Part shown: positions 18,422 through 26,466 of the stretch, one piece after another
Position numbering within the stretch: position 1 is the first letter of the stretch
Layout: every line of letters starts with the position of its first letter
Assembly (NCBI RefSeq): GCF_020731355.1
Contig: NZ_JAJFZK010000014.1
Coordinates: 1-64,000, forward strand
Reading direction: 5' to 3'
DNA: 64,000 nt
Origin: Bacillus sp. REN16
Lineage (GTDB): Bacteria; Bacillota; Bacilli; Bacillales; Bacillaceae_L
Translations under genes and position numbers: made by a program
Notes under the pieces: generated by a model
Seen by the model: the letters and a program-made list of their open reading frames with translations, nothing else
What the model was told of the DNA's origin: nothing
Database searches by the model: none

Positions 18422-19564
18422 TTATTTATGAGATTTTTCAATTGCTTGTTCAAAAACAGAAATAATGTCCTCGTAATGTTCGATTCCGACCGAGATTCGC
18501 ACAAGCTCGTTTGTAATCCCCAATGCTTCCTGTGCCTCAGGCGGAAGTGCACGGTGTGAGGTTTTTAGTGGATGTGATACAGTGGTTTCCACTCCCGCTA
18601 AGGTTGGAACAAGCTTCACCCACCCAAGTGATTTGAAAAATTGGCTTACATCGACGGTTTTAGCAAGCTCTACGGATACCATTGCCCCAAATCCTAATGC
18701 TTCTTCCTCAAATGGATAATACACTCTCGTGATATTCGGGTTATTTCGTAAAGCATCTGCTAGCTTACGTGCGTTTGCGGATTGTACTTGCATTCGAACT
18801 GCTAGTGTTTTCAAGCCTCGGGTCGTTAACCACGCTTCAAAAGGACTCACATTAGCACCGAGATTAACAACCTTTGCACGTGCTTTTGCAACTAGATCCT
18901 CTCTCCCCACAACAACTCCAGCCGTAACATCACTATGTCCCCCAATATATTTTGTTGCACTATGGACCACTAGTTCTACACCAAGCTTATAAGGATTGCA
19001 ATGGTATGGGGTAGCAAATGTGTTGTCTACTACTGTAATTACATTTTTTCGTTTTGCAAGTTCGACAACTGCTGGTAAGTTTTCTACCCGTAAAAGTGGA
19101 TTCGTGATGGACTCCGTATAGAGTAATTTTGTATTTGACTGAAACGCACTCTCTACTTTTTCAAGATCTGCAAATGAAACAAAGGTTGTTTCAATCCCGA
19201 GCTGTTGAAGCTCCTCGTATAAAAGATGGAAGCTACCGCCATACACATCGTCTGCTGCAACAATATGGTCTCCACTCTTAACAACGGATAGGATTCCCGC
19301 GAAAATCGCAGATAGCCCAGAAGAAGTCGCAATACCTGCTGGAGCACCTTCGATGGCTGCTACCATTTGGCCAAGCTCATCCGGATTTGGATTTCCAGTA
19401 CGGGAATATAAATAATTTCCTTCCCCTTGGAAATAGCCCTCTAAATCCTCAAGGTTATCGAAAGTAAAAGCAGATGTTTGATAAATTGGTGTAACTTTGC
19501 TTCGAATTGGGAGTTTTCCTTTTTTCACACTATGTATTAATTTTGTCTCAAACCTGTTTGCCAA
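18422..19564 (-). CDS. Trans-sulfuration family PLP enzyme (cystathionine/methionine gamma-lyase type)
   Basis: 380-residue Cys/Met metabolism PLP enzyme. Seen: TPIYQTSAFTFDN, NYLYSRTGNPNPDEL, the VVDNTFATPY strand, and SATKYIGGHSDVTAG with the PLP lysine (near residue 195), plus GVETTVSHPLKTSH and a C-terminal VRISVGIEHYEDI. The family includes cystathionine gamma-synthase and lyase, methionine gamma-lyase and O-acetylhomoserine enzymes, and sequence alone does not settle which. The TTG at 19564 is chosen over the GTG at 19573 because GAGGTGG is five bases upstream and relatives begin MANRFETKLIH. Confidence 0.88.
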   Translation of the reverse strand: MANRFETKLIHSVKKGKLPIRSKVTPIYQTSAFTFDNLEDLEGYFQGEGNYLYSRTGNPNPDELGQMVAAIEGAPAGIATSSGLSAIFAGILSVVKSGDHIVAADDVYGGSFHLLYEELQQLGIETTFVSFADLEKVESAFQSNTKLLYTESITNPLLRVENLPAVVELAKRKNVITVVDNTFATPYHCNPYKLGVELVVHSATKYIGGHSDVTAGVVVGREDLVAKARAKVVNLGANVSPFEAWLTTRGLKTLAVRMQVQSANARKLADALRNNPNITRVYYPFEEEALGFGAMVSVELAKTVDVSQFFKSLGWVKLVPTLAGVETTVSHPLKTSHRALPPEAQEALGITNELVRISVGIEHYEDIISVFEQAIEKSHK

Positions 19565-19663
19565 CTTTTCCACCTCTTTATTCTATATTGCTATTATTCT
19601 GAACCTTATTTCTAGTGATGTCAATTGTAATCCTTTAACTCAGAATGTCTGTCAGTCTTTAAC

Positions 19664-19692
19664 AAAAAAGAAGCCACATCAGCAGCTTCTTT
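19664..19692 (-). terminator. Terminator of the cba operon
   Basis: On the minus strand AAAGAAGC and GCTTCTTT (19685-19692 and 19667-19674) form a stem with a ten-base loop followed by TTTTTT. It follows the last gene of the cbaDBA-sco unit. Confidence 0.75.
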
Positions 19693-19697
19693 CCCAT

Positions 19698-20258
19698 CTA
19701 TTCCTTGTATATTGATTGGTCTGTAAAATTGTTATAAACCAAATAAATTACGATACATATCGCTGTTGTAATAAAACCCCAGCCCAATGTGATTTGGTCG
19801 ATTACAAGGTAATTATTACATAATTGATTATTTATATTGATATACAATACGCCCATCCCTAAATACTTGACTGTAAAAAAGATGAACACAATGTTTTTTG
19901 CCCGGTCCGTCAGTTTCTTCCAGCTATCACGTAAAGGAACACCTGCTAATAAAGATAGACTCAAAAATTTCCATACTTCCATACTTGTAATGTTTAAAGT
20001 CTCGTCCATTGTTTTTGGTATTGTCCAATACACCATGATTACAATGAATAATAAAATTCCGGGTATGCCATCTTGATTCCATTTTTCAAAAAAACGCGGG
20101 AACCTCTGTTGAAATAATTTTCCCATAAAGAATCCCGCAATTATAATTGAAGGCATTTGCATATGCATATGGATAATCATGATGGACTCCAAGAGATTAG
20201 CAACTGGGGGAAGTGCTAATACGAATAAAAGTCCTAGTCCGATCAAAAATTGTTTCAT
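19698..20258 (-). CDS. Membrane protein of the cba operon, function unknown
   Basis: 186-residue integral membrane protein with about five to six hydrophobic helices. The first loop/second helix carries a striking HMHMQMP motif (near residue 30), whose His and Met residues could bind copper or heme; this is an inference. It starts three bases after the sco stop, so it is the fifth gene of the oxidase/NO reductase operon and is likely an assembly factor or a further subunit. It is reminiscent of CtaG-like copper proteins in its His/Met motif only; I do not recognise the family. Confidence 0.7.
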   Translation of the reverse strand: MKQFLIGLGLLFVLALPPVANLLESIMIIHMHMQMPSIIIAGFFMGKLFQQRFPRFFEKWNQDGIPGILLFIVIMVYWTIPKTMDETLNITSMEVWKFLSLSLLAGVPLRDSWKKLTDRAKNIVFIFFTVKYLGMGVLYININNQLCNNYLVIDQITLGWGFITTAICIVIYLVYNNFTDQSIYKE

Positions 20259-20261
20259 AGC

Positions 20262-20894
20262 CTATTCCCCCTTTTCTTTGTCTAAGATGCTAATGACTTT
20301 GGTAGCCGCTTCATCAATTTCACGGTAATCCATAACATCCATTAAAGAGCCGTTTGGATCTACTAGATAAAAGGCTGAGTTATGTGCAAAATTTCCTCTT
20401 CCATCGGGGATGACAATTACACCGAATTCATCAAGAAGAGTTTGTAATTCAGTTTCGTTTGAAATCCTTGCCATTCTCCATGTTTCTCCGTCTGCTCCAA
20501 AGAATGTACGGTATTTACTTAGAGTTGCCGGGTCATCCCTAGTCGGATCAAAGCTTATGCTCAAAAAGACGATATCTCTTTCGAAGTATTCCTGCGGGAT
20601 TTGTTCATAGACCTGTGCCATGTTCATTTCCAATTGCGGACAAACAGTAGTACATGATGTGTATAGAAATGTGATAAAAATATACTTATCTTGAAACTCA
20701 GAAATAGGATATGTTCGTCCCTCGCTATCTTCAAATGTTACATCTGGAAATGCTGGCTTTTCATCTATTAATTGATTGACTCTTGCTGTTTCTGCAGTAA
20801 ATGCCTGAAATCCGTCAGTTCCTGTATAGAACAGTACACACCCAAATAGTAGTATGAACATACAAGCGAATGTCTTCCGATTCTTTTTGATCAC
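20262..20894 (-). CDS. SCO1/SenC/PrrC-type copper chaperone
   Basis: 210-residue membrane-anchored thioredoxin-fold protein. An N-terminal helix (about 10-28) is followed by FPDVTFEDSEGRTYPISEF, the copper-binding TSCTTVCP (CxxxC) and FAHNSAFYLVD supplying the third ligand histidine. Sco proteins metallate the CuA site of the CuA-bearing subunit II, and one is encoded three genes upstream here. The GTG at 20894 is chosen because AGGATGTGATC, a ten-of-eleven match to the ideal ribosome site, overlaps the alternative GTG at 20903. Confidence 0.92.
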   Translation of the reverse strand: MIKKNRKTFACMFILLFGCVLFYTGTDGFQAFTAETARVNQLIDEKPAFPDVTFEDSEGRTYPISEFQDKYIFITFLYTSCTTVCPQLEMNMAQVYEQIPQEYFERDIVFLSISFDPTRDDPATLSKYRTFFGADGETWRMARISNETELQTLLDEFGVIVIPDGRGNFAHNSAFYLVDPNGSLMDVMDYREIDEAATKVISILDKEKGE

Positions 20895-20989
20895 GAAGAT
20901 CACATCCTATTTCTTATATTTCTTTAATTATAGAAAGAGATAGCACTTTTACTTCGCTATCTCTTTCTAATAAGGTGCCTACTTCAGGA

Positions 20990-22681
20990 TTACCAAGTCT
21001 TAAATGGTGGTGATCCTGGAGGTGCGTTTACAATCATATCTGTTAATGGTAATACATATGCCATTGCGATTACTAGAACCATAAGCACTACCCATAGTCC
21101 CCAACGCTCTGTCCACTTAGGAGTTGGTGAAGCATTTTCTTCTACTTCAGCGATTGGGAATTCTGTTAAGCCTTTTGGTGCAAAGAACATCATGTTAAAT
21201 ACTGCGTATACTTGGATGATTACACCGATTAGTAATAGTGTTGCACCGATACCCACTAGCATCATGAATGGTTCCCAGCTTGCCGCTTGTTCACTGCCGA
21301 AGTAATCAGAGAATGATGTTCTACGTGGTGATCCAAAAAGACCAACTGTATGCATTGAACCTGACATTATAATCATACCAATTGTCCAAATGATGGTTTG
21401 AACTACACCTAATTTATTCATTCCTTTTGTTAAAACGCGTCCTGAAATATGAGGAACTAACCAATAACTAATTCCGAAAAATGTCATCGCTGCTGTCATA
21501 CCTAGTGTTAAGTGGAAATGTCCTACAATCCACATTGTATTGTGAACAACTTGGTCAAGATGGTTAGTTGTTTGTGCAATACCACCCGCACCAGCTGGGA
21601 TGAAGGCCGCCATTGCGATGAATGGAGCTAGGAAGCGCACATCTCCCCATGGTAATTTCTTGATCCAACCTAATGCCCCTTTTGCACCTTTTGCTCTTCC
21701 AGTACGTTCAAATACTGCGAACATTGCCCATGCTGTCATTAATGATGGGAAACCAATTGCTAAACTCATGAATACGTGTAGGAATTTTACGGACAAGTTA
21801 ATTCCTGGGTCAACGATTTGGTGGTGGAATCCACCCGTAATGTTCATGATAACAAGTGCAATTACAACTACACGAGTCAGTAAATCACTCCAGCGCTTTC
21901 CACCGATAATTTTCGGTATGATAACATACCACGCAGATACTGCTGTTAAATACCAGATGTTAACGGCTGTATGTCCGAATGCCCAGAATAGTGTTCTAGA
22001 AACCATTACATTAATTGTATCTACCCAGCCAAATGCCCAAGGTAGAATTAAGAATAATACTTCAACTGCTACAAATGCTGTTGCTCCAACTAATAAAATG
22101 AATACTCCAGTTGCAAAGAAAGAAAGGATTGGCAGATGCTGACCTTTATGATTCTTTCTCCAGTTTGCCACTTGCATAAATGCTCCAACTGATAAAATCC
22201 AAATACCAACCACCACTAGTGCTAACCCAATATAGAACACTGGGTGTGCTTTCATTGGTGGGTAGAAAGTATACATAACAGACGCTTCATTCATTAAGAC
22301 AGGTATTACAACAAGCACGATACCAAGCATCTTCGTCCAGAAGCCGACCCACGCCATTTTTCTTACCTTAGGTAGTAATCCTCCTAAGTCATGTGAAAGA
22401 CCTGCGTAGAAATAACCAATACAAACAAATGCTGAAAATACAACTACTAAAAGTAGACCGTGTGCTGTTAATACTTGATAATAATTTAACCAGCTTGGCA
22501 ATTCTAAAAGACCTGCCCGGTTTAATCCTTGAAATAGTCCAAAAAGCCCACCTAATAATAATGCGATAAATGCTACTGATAAATAAGATTTTGAGATTTT
22601 TGCGTCCAGTGGATTTACACCTAGAACCTTGTTTGCTTTTTCCTTTAAGGTCAAATCTGAATTATTTAATACTGTTGCCAA
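20990..22681 (-). CDS. cbaA: B-family heme-copper reductase catalytic subunit (cbaA-like), possible NO reductase
   Basis: 563-residue, about 13-helix protein of the ba3 (type B) heme-copper superfamily. The heme and CuB ligands are all present: H74 (TAHGLL), H237 (FGHTAV), H286-H287 (FHHQIVDPG), H388 and H390 (GHFHL). In ba3 oxidases H237 is followed four residues later by the tyrosine cross-linked to it; here that residue is N241 (GHTAVN). The other channel tyrosine seven residues after that (Y244 of Thermus ba3) is also replaced, by V248. The cross-linked tyrosine is needed for O2 splitting and is missing in NO reductases, so this may be a CuA-type NO reductase. Third gene of the cba operon. 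Confidence 0.87.
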   Translation of the reverse strand: MATVLNNSDLTLKEKANKVLGVNPLDAKISKSYLSVAFIALLLGGLFGLFQGLNRAGLLELPSWLNYYQVLTAHGLLLVVVFSAFVCIGYFYAGLSHDLGGLLPKVRKMAWVGFWTKMLGIVLVVIPVLMNEASVMYTFYPPMKAHPVFYIGLALVVVGIWILSVGAFMQVANWRKNHKGQHLPILSFFATGVFILLVGATAFVAVEVLFLILPWAFGWVDTINVMVSRTLFWAFGHTAVNIWYLTAVSAWYVIIPKIIGGKRWSDLLTRVVVIALVIMNITGGFHHQIVDPGINLSVKFLHVFMSLAIGFPSLMTAWAMFAVFERTGRAKGAKGALGWIKKLPWGDVRFLAPFIAMAAFIPAGAGGIAQTTNHLDQVVHNTMWIVGHFHLTLGMTAAMTFFGISYWLVPHISGRVLTKGMNKLGVVQTIIWTIGMIIMSGSMHTVGLFGSPRRTSFSDYFGSEQAASWEPFMMLVGIGATLLLIGVIIQVYAVFNMMFFAPKGLTEFPIAEVEENASPTPKWTERWGLWVVLMVLVIAMAYVLPLTDMIVNAPPGSPPFKTW

Positions 22682-22695
22682 TGGTCTCCCCTCCT

Positions 22696-23169
22696 TTATT
22701 TCACAATAATTTTAGTTGCCATTAATTGGTGACCGGAACCGCAATATTCATTACATAGAACTAAATACTCACCAGGCTCATCAAATGTTTGAGTAATTTT
22801 TTGAATATGTCCTGGCATTACCATAGCGTTTAAGTTAGTACCTGCAACTTCAAATCCATGCACAACATCCTTCGATGTCATAATAAAAGTAACTTTTGAA
22901 CCAGCAGGTATTTCGATATTCCCTGGATTAAAGGCGAATATTTCTAATGTCATGACAACTTCATATTCATTTTCTCCAGTTTGATATACACCTGGTTTAT
23001 CAAATGGGGCTGTTTCGTCTACCTTTTGTGGATCGATTGTTTCCATTGTACTTGGTGGCCCCATTTCCAATGCAAACGTTTGGTAGCCCGTTACAAGCAT
23101 GAATACTACGATCATCCCGAAACTTAATGTAAGCCATATTTTTTCATCAAGATGCATTTTTTGTTTCAT
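22696..23169 (-). CDS. cbaB: CuA-containing subunit II (cbaB-like)
   Basis: 157-residue subunit: one N-terminal membrane helix (about residues 12-32) and a cupredoxin domain exposed outside. The binuclear CuA site is complete: the upstream histidine in DVVHGFEVAG and CNEYCGSGHQLM with two cysteines, histidine and methionine. It would take electrons from cytochrome c or another donor and pass them to CbaA. Fifteen bases separate it from cbaA and eleven from cbaD. Confidence 0.93.
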   Translation of the reverse strand: MKQKMHLDEKIWLTLSFGMIVVFMLVTGYQTFALEMGPPSTMETIDPQKVDETAPFDKPGVYQTGENEYEVVMTLEIFAFNPGNIEIPAGSKVTFIMTSKDVVHGFEVAGTNLNAMVMPGHIQKITQTFDEPGEYLVLCNEYCGSGHQLMATKIIVK

Positions 23170-23180
23170 CGTTTTCCCTC

Positions 23181-23330
23181 CTAAAATCTAGCCATGAATA
23201 GGCCGAATAGTGTTATATACGTAAAAAGAATGACTGCTCCAACAACCCCGACTGAAATCCAAGTTCCAACTAATCGTCCTTGGTATTCCCCGTCTGAATT
23301 TTTGTTTCGGTTAACTTTTGAAGCTCCCAT
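23181..23330 (-). CDS. cbaD: Small subunit IIa (cbaD-like)
   Basis: 49-residue single-helix protein, MGASKVNRNKN start and GTWISVGVVGAVILFTYITL helix, matching the small subunit IIa (COX2A family) of ba3-type enzymes; this helix replaces the first helix of ordinary subunit II. The ATG at 23330 follows AAGGAGG by nine bases. It is first in the operon, directly behind the Fnr-type promoter. Confidence 0.85.
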   Translation of the reverse strand: MGASKVNRNKNSDGEYQGRLVGTWISVGVVGAVILFTYITLFGLFMARF

Positions 23331-23363
23331 CCAACTCAACCTCCTTATGTTCTTCTTACTTAC

Positions 23364-23406
23364 ATCATAGTTAGGAACCATTCTCAATGTTGTGAACTGA
23401 ATCACA
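23364..23406 (-). promoter_or_regulatory. Fnr/CRP-type site with matching -10 for the cba operon
   Basis: TGTGAACTGAATCACA (23391-23406) is a perfect TGTGA-N6-TCACA palindrome, the B. subtilis Fnr consensus. On the minus strand a TATGAT -10 lies at 23364-23369; the implied start near 23357 places the palindrome centre at -41.5, the class II activator position. There is no good -35. It precedes cbaD by about 60 bases. Confidence 0.75.
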
Positions 23407-23587
23407 CATAAAGTGTAATTTTTGATACACCCACAAAAAAAACAACAAGATAATAGGCTTTTTTCCGTCAGTTTGTTCTTGTACAAAACGCTTCAAAGGC
23501 GCGCCATTCTTGAGGTTTGCTTACTTTTCTTATTTTCCATCTTTAGCTCAAAAACAATAATGACAAATTGGTGAACTTACAGATCAA

Positions 23588-23622
23588 ATAAAAAGGCAGC
23601 CTCCATCTGTTGGAGGCTGCCT
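23588..23622 (-). terminator. Terminator of the methyltransferase gene
   Basis: AGGCAGCCTCCA (23594-23605) pairs perfectly with TGGAGGCTGCCT (23611-23622), TCTGT loop; on the minus strand it is followed by TTTTATTTG. The stem begins in the stop codon of the gene. Confidence 0.85.
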
Positions 23623-24226
23623 ATCCTAGCCGATAAACCATAAATCTTTCATATGTGTTTTTCGCAAACAATTCCGGAATGATAATCTCTTTCTTTAATT
23701 GAAAAGATGTGTTGTCTTCTAGAAAGCGGGTGTAATCTGTTGATCCATAATAAAGAATGATCTCCATCCCGCGCGGATTCCGCTCGTTAGATTGAAGAAT
23801 ATTAGAAACCGTATGCTTGAAAACTTGAATTGAAAAAGGATTAAAAAAGTAAAAATGATTATCGAATGGATTTATTTCATATTCTTGTGCTGCACAATGG
23901 TGGATTTCAATATCTTCTTTGAGGATACCCGGCTTCTTTACATAACGATTTCGATTTTGAACGGCATCGTGATACAGGCCCTTATCAACCTCAACCCCGA
24001 TAACAGTTGCCTTAAAAAAATGATGAATATAAAAAAGAATCCGTCCCTTCCCACAACCAAAATCCACTACGCGGTCCGTCTTTTTCAATTGATAATGATT
24101 AAATAGTGAGTCAAGTCCTGCATATGGTGTTGGTTCATAACGGTTATTGTGAACAGACGAACTAAAGCCCTTTTGTCCTCCACCTGTTTTTACATTTAAT
24201 AGCGCATCGAAATATTTATCATCCAT
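23621..24226 (-). CDS. Class I SAM-dependent methyltransferase
   Basis: 201-residue protein with the SAM-binding motif VVDFGCGKGRILFY (near residue 53), the acidic strand end VIGVEVD and the later FYFFNPF strand, which is in the usual catalytic loop position. Substrate unknown. It lies between the cba operon and ctaB on the same strand, but terminators on both sides show it is transcribed alone. ATG with AGGAG. Confidence 0.85.
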   Translation of the reverse strand: MDDKYFDALLNVKTGGGQKGFSSSVHNNRYEPTPYAGLDSLFNHYQLKKTDRVVDFGCGKGRILFYIHHFFKATVIGVEVDKGLYHDAVQNRNRYVKKPGILKEDIEIHHCAAQEYEINPFDNHFYFFNPFSIQVFKHTVSNILQSNERNPRGMEIILYYGSTDYTRFLEDNTSFQLKKEIIIPELFAKNTYERFMVYRLG

Positions 24227-24252
24227 AGGTAGACTCCTTGCTGTTTATATGT

Positions 24253-24288
24253 AAAAAACCCCCGCCACTTCAATATATAGCAGCGAGG
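24253..24288 (-). terminator. Terminator of ctaB
   Basis: On the minus strand CCTCGCTGC pairs with GTGGCGGGG (with G-U pairs) and is followed by TTTTTT. Confidence 0.75.
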
Positions 24289-24300
24289 TTTAATCCGTTC

Positions 24301-25203
24301 TTATCCGATATATTTCGGCAATGTAACAATGACCATTAATAGGAAGATAAGCAAAATGTAGTTTACGGAATATAGAAAATTCCAGCGAGACCATTTCATA
24401 TCATCCTTAACTGAAAACCCTTTGATACTTAAGATAATCCATCCGATATTAAGTAATGTCGCAAGAACAACAAAAACCATTCCAAGGTCGTGTAAAAAGA
24501 AAGGCATTGGAAACAGACAAATCACCCAGAACAGAATATGTCTCTTCGTTACCACAAAACCGCGAACCACTGGAAGCATCGCAACATCTGCCGCCTTATA
24601 CTCTTCATATTTTCTCATTGCGATTGCATACGTATGGGGCATTTGGAACACAAATAAAATTAAAAAGAGCATGATTGGGACAGTATGATGAATTGGTGCA
24701 ACAGCGGCCCACCCCATCAGTGGCGAAACGGCGCCTGATACACTCCCAATCACGGTATTTATCGTAAATCTGCGCTTAGACCACATCGTGTACAGCACAA
24801 CATACGTAAACCAGCCCACAAATGTGAAAAAGACGGCTTCAAATGTGGTGAAAAATAGGAAAATGAATCCCAATACTGTACAGATAATGCCCAAAGCCAA
24901 TACAAATTTCATTGAAAAATGTCCTGTAACTGTTGGACGTTTTTTGGTTCGATCCATGACTGTATCGATATCAACATCGTACCAATTGTTAATGATCAAA
25001 GCTCCCGCCATAACGAGCGTACTTCCAATCATTGTGTATAGTAACAATCCAAAATTATCTTGAAATGATGCCCCCGTAAAATAGATGGCTAACCAAAATC
25101 CTGAAAACACAGGTAGAACATTTGCTAGTAAAACTCCTGCCTTAAAAAGGGATTTAAGATCAGCTATGAGGGAAGTTTTTTGTAATTGTATTTCTGTTTT
25201 CAT
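24301..25203 (-). CDS. ctaB: Protoheme IX farnesyltransferase (heme O synthase)
   Basis: 300-residue UbiA-family membrane prenyltransferase with eight or nine helices. The Mg-diphosphate-binding NNWYDVDIDTVMDR (near residue 77) and the second KYEEYKAAD loop are present. It attaches farnesyl to heme B to make heme O for terminal oxidases. The ATG at 25203 follows GAGAGGA; the longer frame to 25239 lacks a site. It is near the cba operon but separately transcribed, so it could supply heme O to that enzyme or to an oxidase elsewhere. Confidence 0.93.
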   Translation of the reverse strand: MKTEIQLQKTSLIADLKSLFKAGVLLANVLPVFSGFWLAIYFTGASFQDNFGLLLYTMIGSTLVMAGALIINNWYDVDIDTVMDRTKKRPTVTGHFSMKFVLALGIICTVLGFIFLFFTTFEAVFFTFVGWFTYVVLYTMWSKRRFTINTVIGSVSGAVSPLMGWAAVAPIHHTVPIMLFLILFVFQMPHTYAIAMRKYEEYKAADVAMLPVVRGFVVTKRHILFWVICLFPMPFFLHDLGMVFVVLATLLNIGWIILSIKGFSVKDDMKWSRWNFLYSVNYILLIFLLMVIVTLPKYIG

Positions 25204-25518
25204 TTCTATCCTCTCTCCTGCCTTCAAGTACAAGGTCAATATGCTTCAAATATACTATACCATTTTTATAGCACTTAGGATAAGAAAACCACTTTTTACC
25301 TACATCAATTGTGATAACGGCCCAAACGCAACCCTAACAATTCAGTTAGGACTTTGTTAGTATTTACCATCCCTCGTTTTTATCTAAAATGAAACCATCC
25401 TTTCTTTTCATCGTATATACAAGTAGAAAGATAGGAAGGTGATTTACAAGAGAATTTCGTGATAATAGGTTATAATAATTAAAAATATAGACACTAACTC
25501 ATGGAGGTACACAAATTT
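25204..25518. other. Intergenic region upstream of ctaB and the glycine-rich protein gene
   Basis: Divergent promoter region. On the minus strand a TATAGT -10 for ctaB is seen near 25256. A palindrome CCTAAC-N6-GTTAGG lies at 25333-25350 of unknown use. No gene or strong repeat was found. Confidence 0.5.
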
Positions 25519-25968
25519 ATGAAAAAGGTTTTATCAGCTTTAGTAGCACTTACGTTGATTTTTTCGCCACTTGGAAGCTATGTTTTCCAAGATCAAACAA
25601 CAACTGTTGAGGCGAGAGGCTATAAATCAGGAAAAAGAGGTTTCAATAATAATATTGGAAACACGAATAAATCCAACTTTAAACAGCAACAAAAGAAAAA
25701 AGAAGAAAATAATGTTACAAACAAATCGACTACTCCTACCAATCCTAAAGGCGGATTCATGTCCGGCGGTTTAATGAAAGGTTTAATGCTTGGCGGACTT
25801 GCAGGATTCCTATTTGGTGGCCTTTTGGGCGGAATGGGTATGCTTGGTTCATTTTTAGGACTATTGGTTAACGTTCTAGCGATTTATGTTCTGATTGCGG
25901 TTATTCGTAAAATCTTCGTAATGATCAAAGATCGTAAGAAAAATGAGACTGATCCATGGCGACGCTAA
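25519..25968 (+). CDS. Secreted/membrane protein with Gly-Met-rich helices (Tim44-like annotation)
   Basis: 149-residue protein: signal peptide (MKKVLSALVALTLIFSPLGS), a charged low-complexity stretch (about 30-75, rich in K, N, Q), a glycine-rich hydrophobic segment (GGLMKGLMLGGLAGFLFGGLL, about 85-110) and a final membrane helix. Similar Bacillus proteins are often labelled Tim44-like, but the Tim44 domain itself is not evident here. The ATG at 25519 follows GGAGGT by ten bases; the ATG at 25501 lies in the site. It overlaps the next gene by 13 bases. Confidence 0.75.
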   Translation: MKKVLSALVALTLIFSPLGSYVFQDQTTTVEARGYKSGKRGFNNNIGNTNKSNFKQQQKKKEENNVTNKSTTPTNPKGGFMSGGLMKGLMLGGLAGFLFGGLLGGMGMLGSFLGLLVNVLAIYVLIAVIRKIFVMIKDRKKNETDPWRR

Positions 25969-26243
25969 TTCTTTCGGAACAAGAAATCATTAATGCCGTC
26001 TGCGTTTATATCGGCTTAAAAAAGCAAGTAAAACCGGAAGAAGTAGAAGTAGAGCTCATGTATGACGATGATTACGGGTTCTCCGCCGAGGTTTATGTGA
26101 ACGATCGAAAACAAGTCCTTATCATGGCGAACTTAATTGAAGCGATTCGCTTATGGTTAGGCGAATTTCTAAACAGAGACCCATATGCCGGGATCAAACT
26201 TGTATTAGACGATGAAGAAGGCATTATCGCACATATTAACTGA
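25956..26243 (+). CDS. YxcD-like protein (DUF2653 type)
   Basis: 95-residue acidic protein without membrane segments. YVNDRKQVLIMANLIEAIRLWLGEFLNRDPYAGIKLVLDDEEGI is typical of the small DUF2653 proteins such as B. subtilis YxcD. Function unknown. It starts inside the end of the preceding gene, so the two are translationally coupled. Confidence 0.8.
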   Translation: MATLILSEQEIINAVCVYIGLKKQVKPEEVEVELMYDDDYGFSAEVYVNDRKQVLIMANLIEAIRLWLGEFLNRDPYAGIKLVLDDEEGIIAHIN

Positions 26244-26245
26244 GA

Positions 26246-26430
26246 AAAGTGCAAGCGTCTTAAAAGAGGAACATCGACTAACTACTGCCACGTCCTGTGG
26301 CAAACGTCGATGTCAGCACGTCCTGTGCAAGTCCGACAAGCATAAGAAAAGCCGGCGTGAAGGATGCCTTTTATCCTTCTTGACGGATTGGCTTATGACC
26401 TCGAGGGGCTAGACGCTGGAACTAGACAAT
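26246..26430 (+). repeat. Long structured intergenic repeat, copy 1
   Basis: Begins AAAGTGCAAGCGTCTT and ends near GCTGGAACTAGACA. Contains nested CACGTCCTGTG palindromes (two copies, near 26288 and 26317) and the core GACAAGCATAAGAAAAGC (26335-26352). The core recurs at 28139 and the end motif at 28213 and 32060. This resembles the dispersed structured repeats common between Bacillus genes. Confidence 0.7.
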
Positions 26431-26433
26431 GAA

Positions 26434-26466
26434 TAGAAAGCTCATCCATTTGGATGAGCTTTCTTT
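26434..26466. terminator. Bidirectional terminator
   Basis: AGAAAGCTCATCC (26435-26447) with GGATGAGCTTTCT (26452-26464), ATTT loop. It also ends the convergent GGDEF gene. Confidence 0.85.

Noticed and set aside
23181-23486. 101-residue form of the cbaD gene
   Set aside because: The extension covers the Fnr site and -10; the ATG at 23330 has an AAGGAGG site and gives the usual length of the subunit.
25333-25350. CCTAAC-N6-GTTAGG palindrome before ctaB
   Set aside because: No matching second site, no clear partner regulator; could be chance in AT-rich DNA.
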